The notes beneath the pieces were generated by a model that worked only from the letters and a program-made list of their open reading frames with translations, did no database searches and was not told the origin of the DNA. The translations under genes were made by a program, and so were the position numbers. Source: Trichoplax sp. H2 (taxonomy: Eukaryota > Placozoa > Uniplacotomia > Trichoplacea). From it: a stretch of 64,000 bases of DNA. This document shows positions 62,449 to 64,000 of this stretch, piece after piece. Position 1 is the first letter of the stretch. Every line of letters begins with the position of its first letter. The DNA lies in assembly GCA_003344405.1 (NCBI GenBank), contig NOWV01000163.1, positions 1-64,000 on the forward strand, read 5' to 3'.

Positions 62449-64000
62449 ACTTTGTGGCTATAAATATTTTAAGAATACTGACGCATACCAATAAGCAAGA
62501 TAAAAACAATATTACAAAATCTAAGGTATCATTTTTATTTACCATTAATTTATTGTCGGAATAATTTTTACTCACTTCTATTACTTAACGACTAACTTTA
62601 TTGATGCTCATGCTTACATATGCTACCAACTATGACATATTTACTTTGATTAGGCTTGTTCTCTATAGAAATATACTCTAATTATTAAGCTCTGCTTGTT
62701 GCCATTGTAAAATTGTGACGACCAACAATAACCAGTTAATCAAAAATTCCTGGAACGATTGCATTATCTGTTAATCTTTGTTCTTTTAGTAGTCGTATAA
62801 TAGAAACAATGCTATTGTTACAATTGAAATTGCTTATTTCTTAATGATCGTCATTATCATTTTGATTATATTACATGATTCTATTATAATAGCTAATTCA
62901 CCTAGGCAAAGGTCTTTCTATAGTTAGCAATAAAAAAAATTATAATGGATTTTGATATTGTAATTATGATTGGATCTGGTTAAGTTAAAGGAAACTACAT
63001 GAATATCTATATAATAAAATGATAACATTAGTTGCCTCATAGACTGCCTTCCATGCAGTCTATTTCAGTCCAATTTTGATTCTATTAGTCTGATTCTATT
63101 TGTTATGATCACTTTATCGATAGCAGCGCATAATAGGCTTGATTAAGATTTCTACAGTCTAAACTATAAGCAGAAATGATAGAATATGAAACATCTGCCG
63201 GATACTTATTATCTTTATATGTAATTAATTTTTATAAATGTACAGTTTATAACCGTGATAGCGTATCCTTAGTAACACTTTACTCTTAGAAATGTCTAAG
63301 GGTGTCGTGATGCTAGAGTATATCAAACCAGTATGATTGTATTCTATGTCACATGATATCTTAATTAAATATCAGTTGGATGATCAAATTTCTTGATATA
63401 CAGATTACTCTTTCTATGCTGATGTTGAATTAAAGCTAGGAGAAGCTATTTTACTGTTGCTAAATTGTTATTGTTTTAGATTTTAGCTAGATCTTAGCCA
63501 GTATTAATTCCATTTATTTATTATATATTAAAGTGTCAAGTTGCATTTCTTAGAATTCACCATAATTTTACGGTTAGCGAATTGAACTAAGATTTTATTG
63601 ATCAAGAATTTAATTCTTTAGGAATCTAGTATATTTCGATAAGAATCTAGAATCTGTTACAAAACTTATCAGTTAGGTAAGTGGTATTATTAATTAAATA
63701 TTATCACGATCGGAAACTGATTAATTATTTAATTTGATAGTTATAATTTTGATTTTATTTCTGAATGCTATTAATGAAAATTTTATAGCATAATTTTTAT
63801 GGATTTGTGTTATAGTAATGAAAATCTTCCTACTGACTAACTTTAATTGATAAATGATGACGTTTATATGGATAATCGCATGTTGTAACTTTATGAAATT
63901 CTACAGTAGCCTTTTAAACCGAGTAAAAATGAAAAATCAACTTGAGTTTGTCAACTCTAGCTTATCCAATTCTAGTGAACGTGGGGGTACAATGAGTAAA
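62449..64000. other. Intergenic to window end
   Basis: AT-rich, no supportable feature. A short inverted repeat, AGACTGCCTTCCATGCAGTCT-like, lies at about 63041-63061. Confidence 0.35.

Noticed and set aside
1-64000. CRISPR arrays, bacterial operons, rRNA and tRNA genes
   Set aside because: No repeat-spacer pattern, Shine-Dalgarno-linked gene runs, or RNA gene sequence was found on reading.

Overview
The window reads as nuclear DNA of an animal-grade eukaryote. It is AT-rich (roughly two thirds A+T by eye), its conserved genes are cut by many short introns with GT..AG borders, the standard stop codons are used, and the proteins match animal families closely. A placozoan-like or other early-branching animal is my best guess from base composition, intron density and protein character; no marker settles it. 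A run of 20 Ns at 33366-33385 shows a draft assembly.

Layout. (1) 2719-11246: two divergently oriented copies of an intronless gene with a J-domain-like N-terminus, a hydrophobic Gly-rich segment, TPR-like repeats and a bacterial-style patatin phospholipase domain. The minus-strand copy is nearly intact but crossed by two in-frame stops; the plus-strand copy is a clear pseudogene with a large internal deletion. (2) 13440-18804, minus: a complete 19-exon ClC-3/4/5-type chloride/proton exchanger, 818 residues by my splicing. (3) 19184-19938: a dense cluster of palindromic GTAC words just upstream of it. (4) 21532-35108, minus: a tandem array of four five-exon thioredoxin genes, three intact and the fourth dead, with a degenerate membrane-protein fragment between copies one and two. 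(5) 33203-33863: an assembly scar at the gap that looks like a heterozygous insertion of an LTR-like element. (6) 36819-38005: a duplicated, hairpin-rich, GTAC-rich block immediately upstream of (7) a complete five-exon YIPF5/Yip1-family gene, plus strand, 38324-40256. (8) 40257-64000 is gene-poor: a decayed copy of the last YIPF exon, a four-copy tandem repeat of about 490 bp, a hairpin element, a small two-exon secreted-peptide gene (48104-49466, minus) with a TATA box, a 547-bp tandem duplication interrupted by a 629-bp insertion, and one or two orphan exon-like frames.

Functionally, the ClC exchanger (endosome/vesicle ion balance) and the YIPF protein (ER-Golgi traffic) are endomembrane genes, the thioredoxins are cytosolic redox proteins, and the small secreted protein could be a prohormone. 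I see no evidence that these form a co-regulated pathway. The most unusual parts are the broken J/TPR/patatin pair, the GTAC-palindrome clusters 5' of both endomembrane genes, the secreted-peptide gene and the probable polymorphic LTR insertion.
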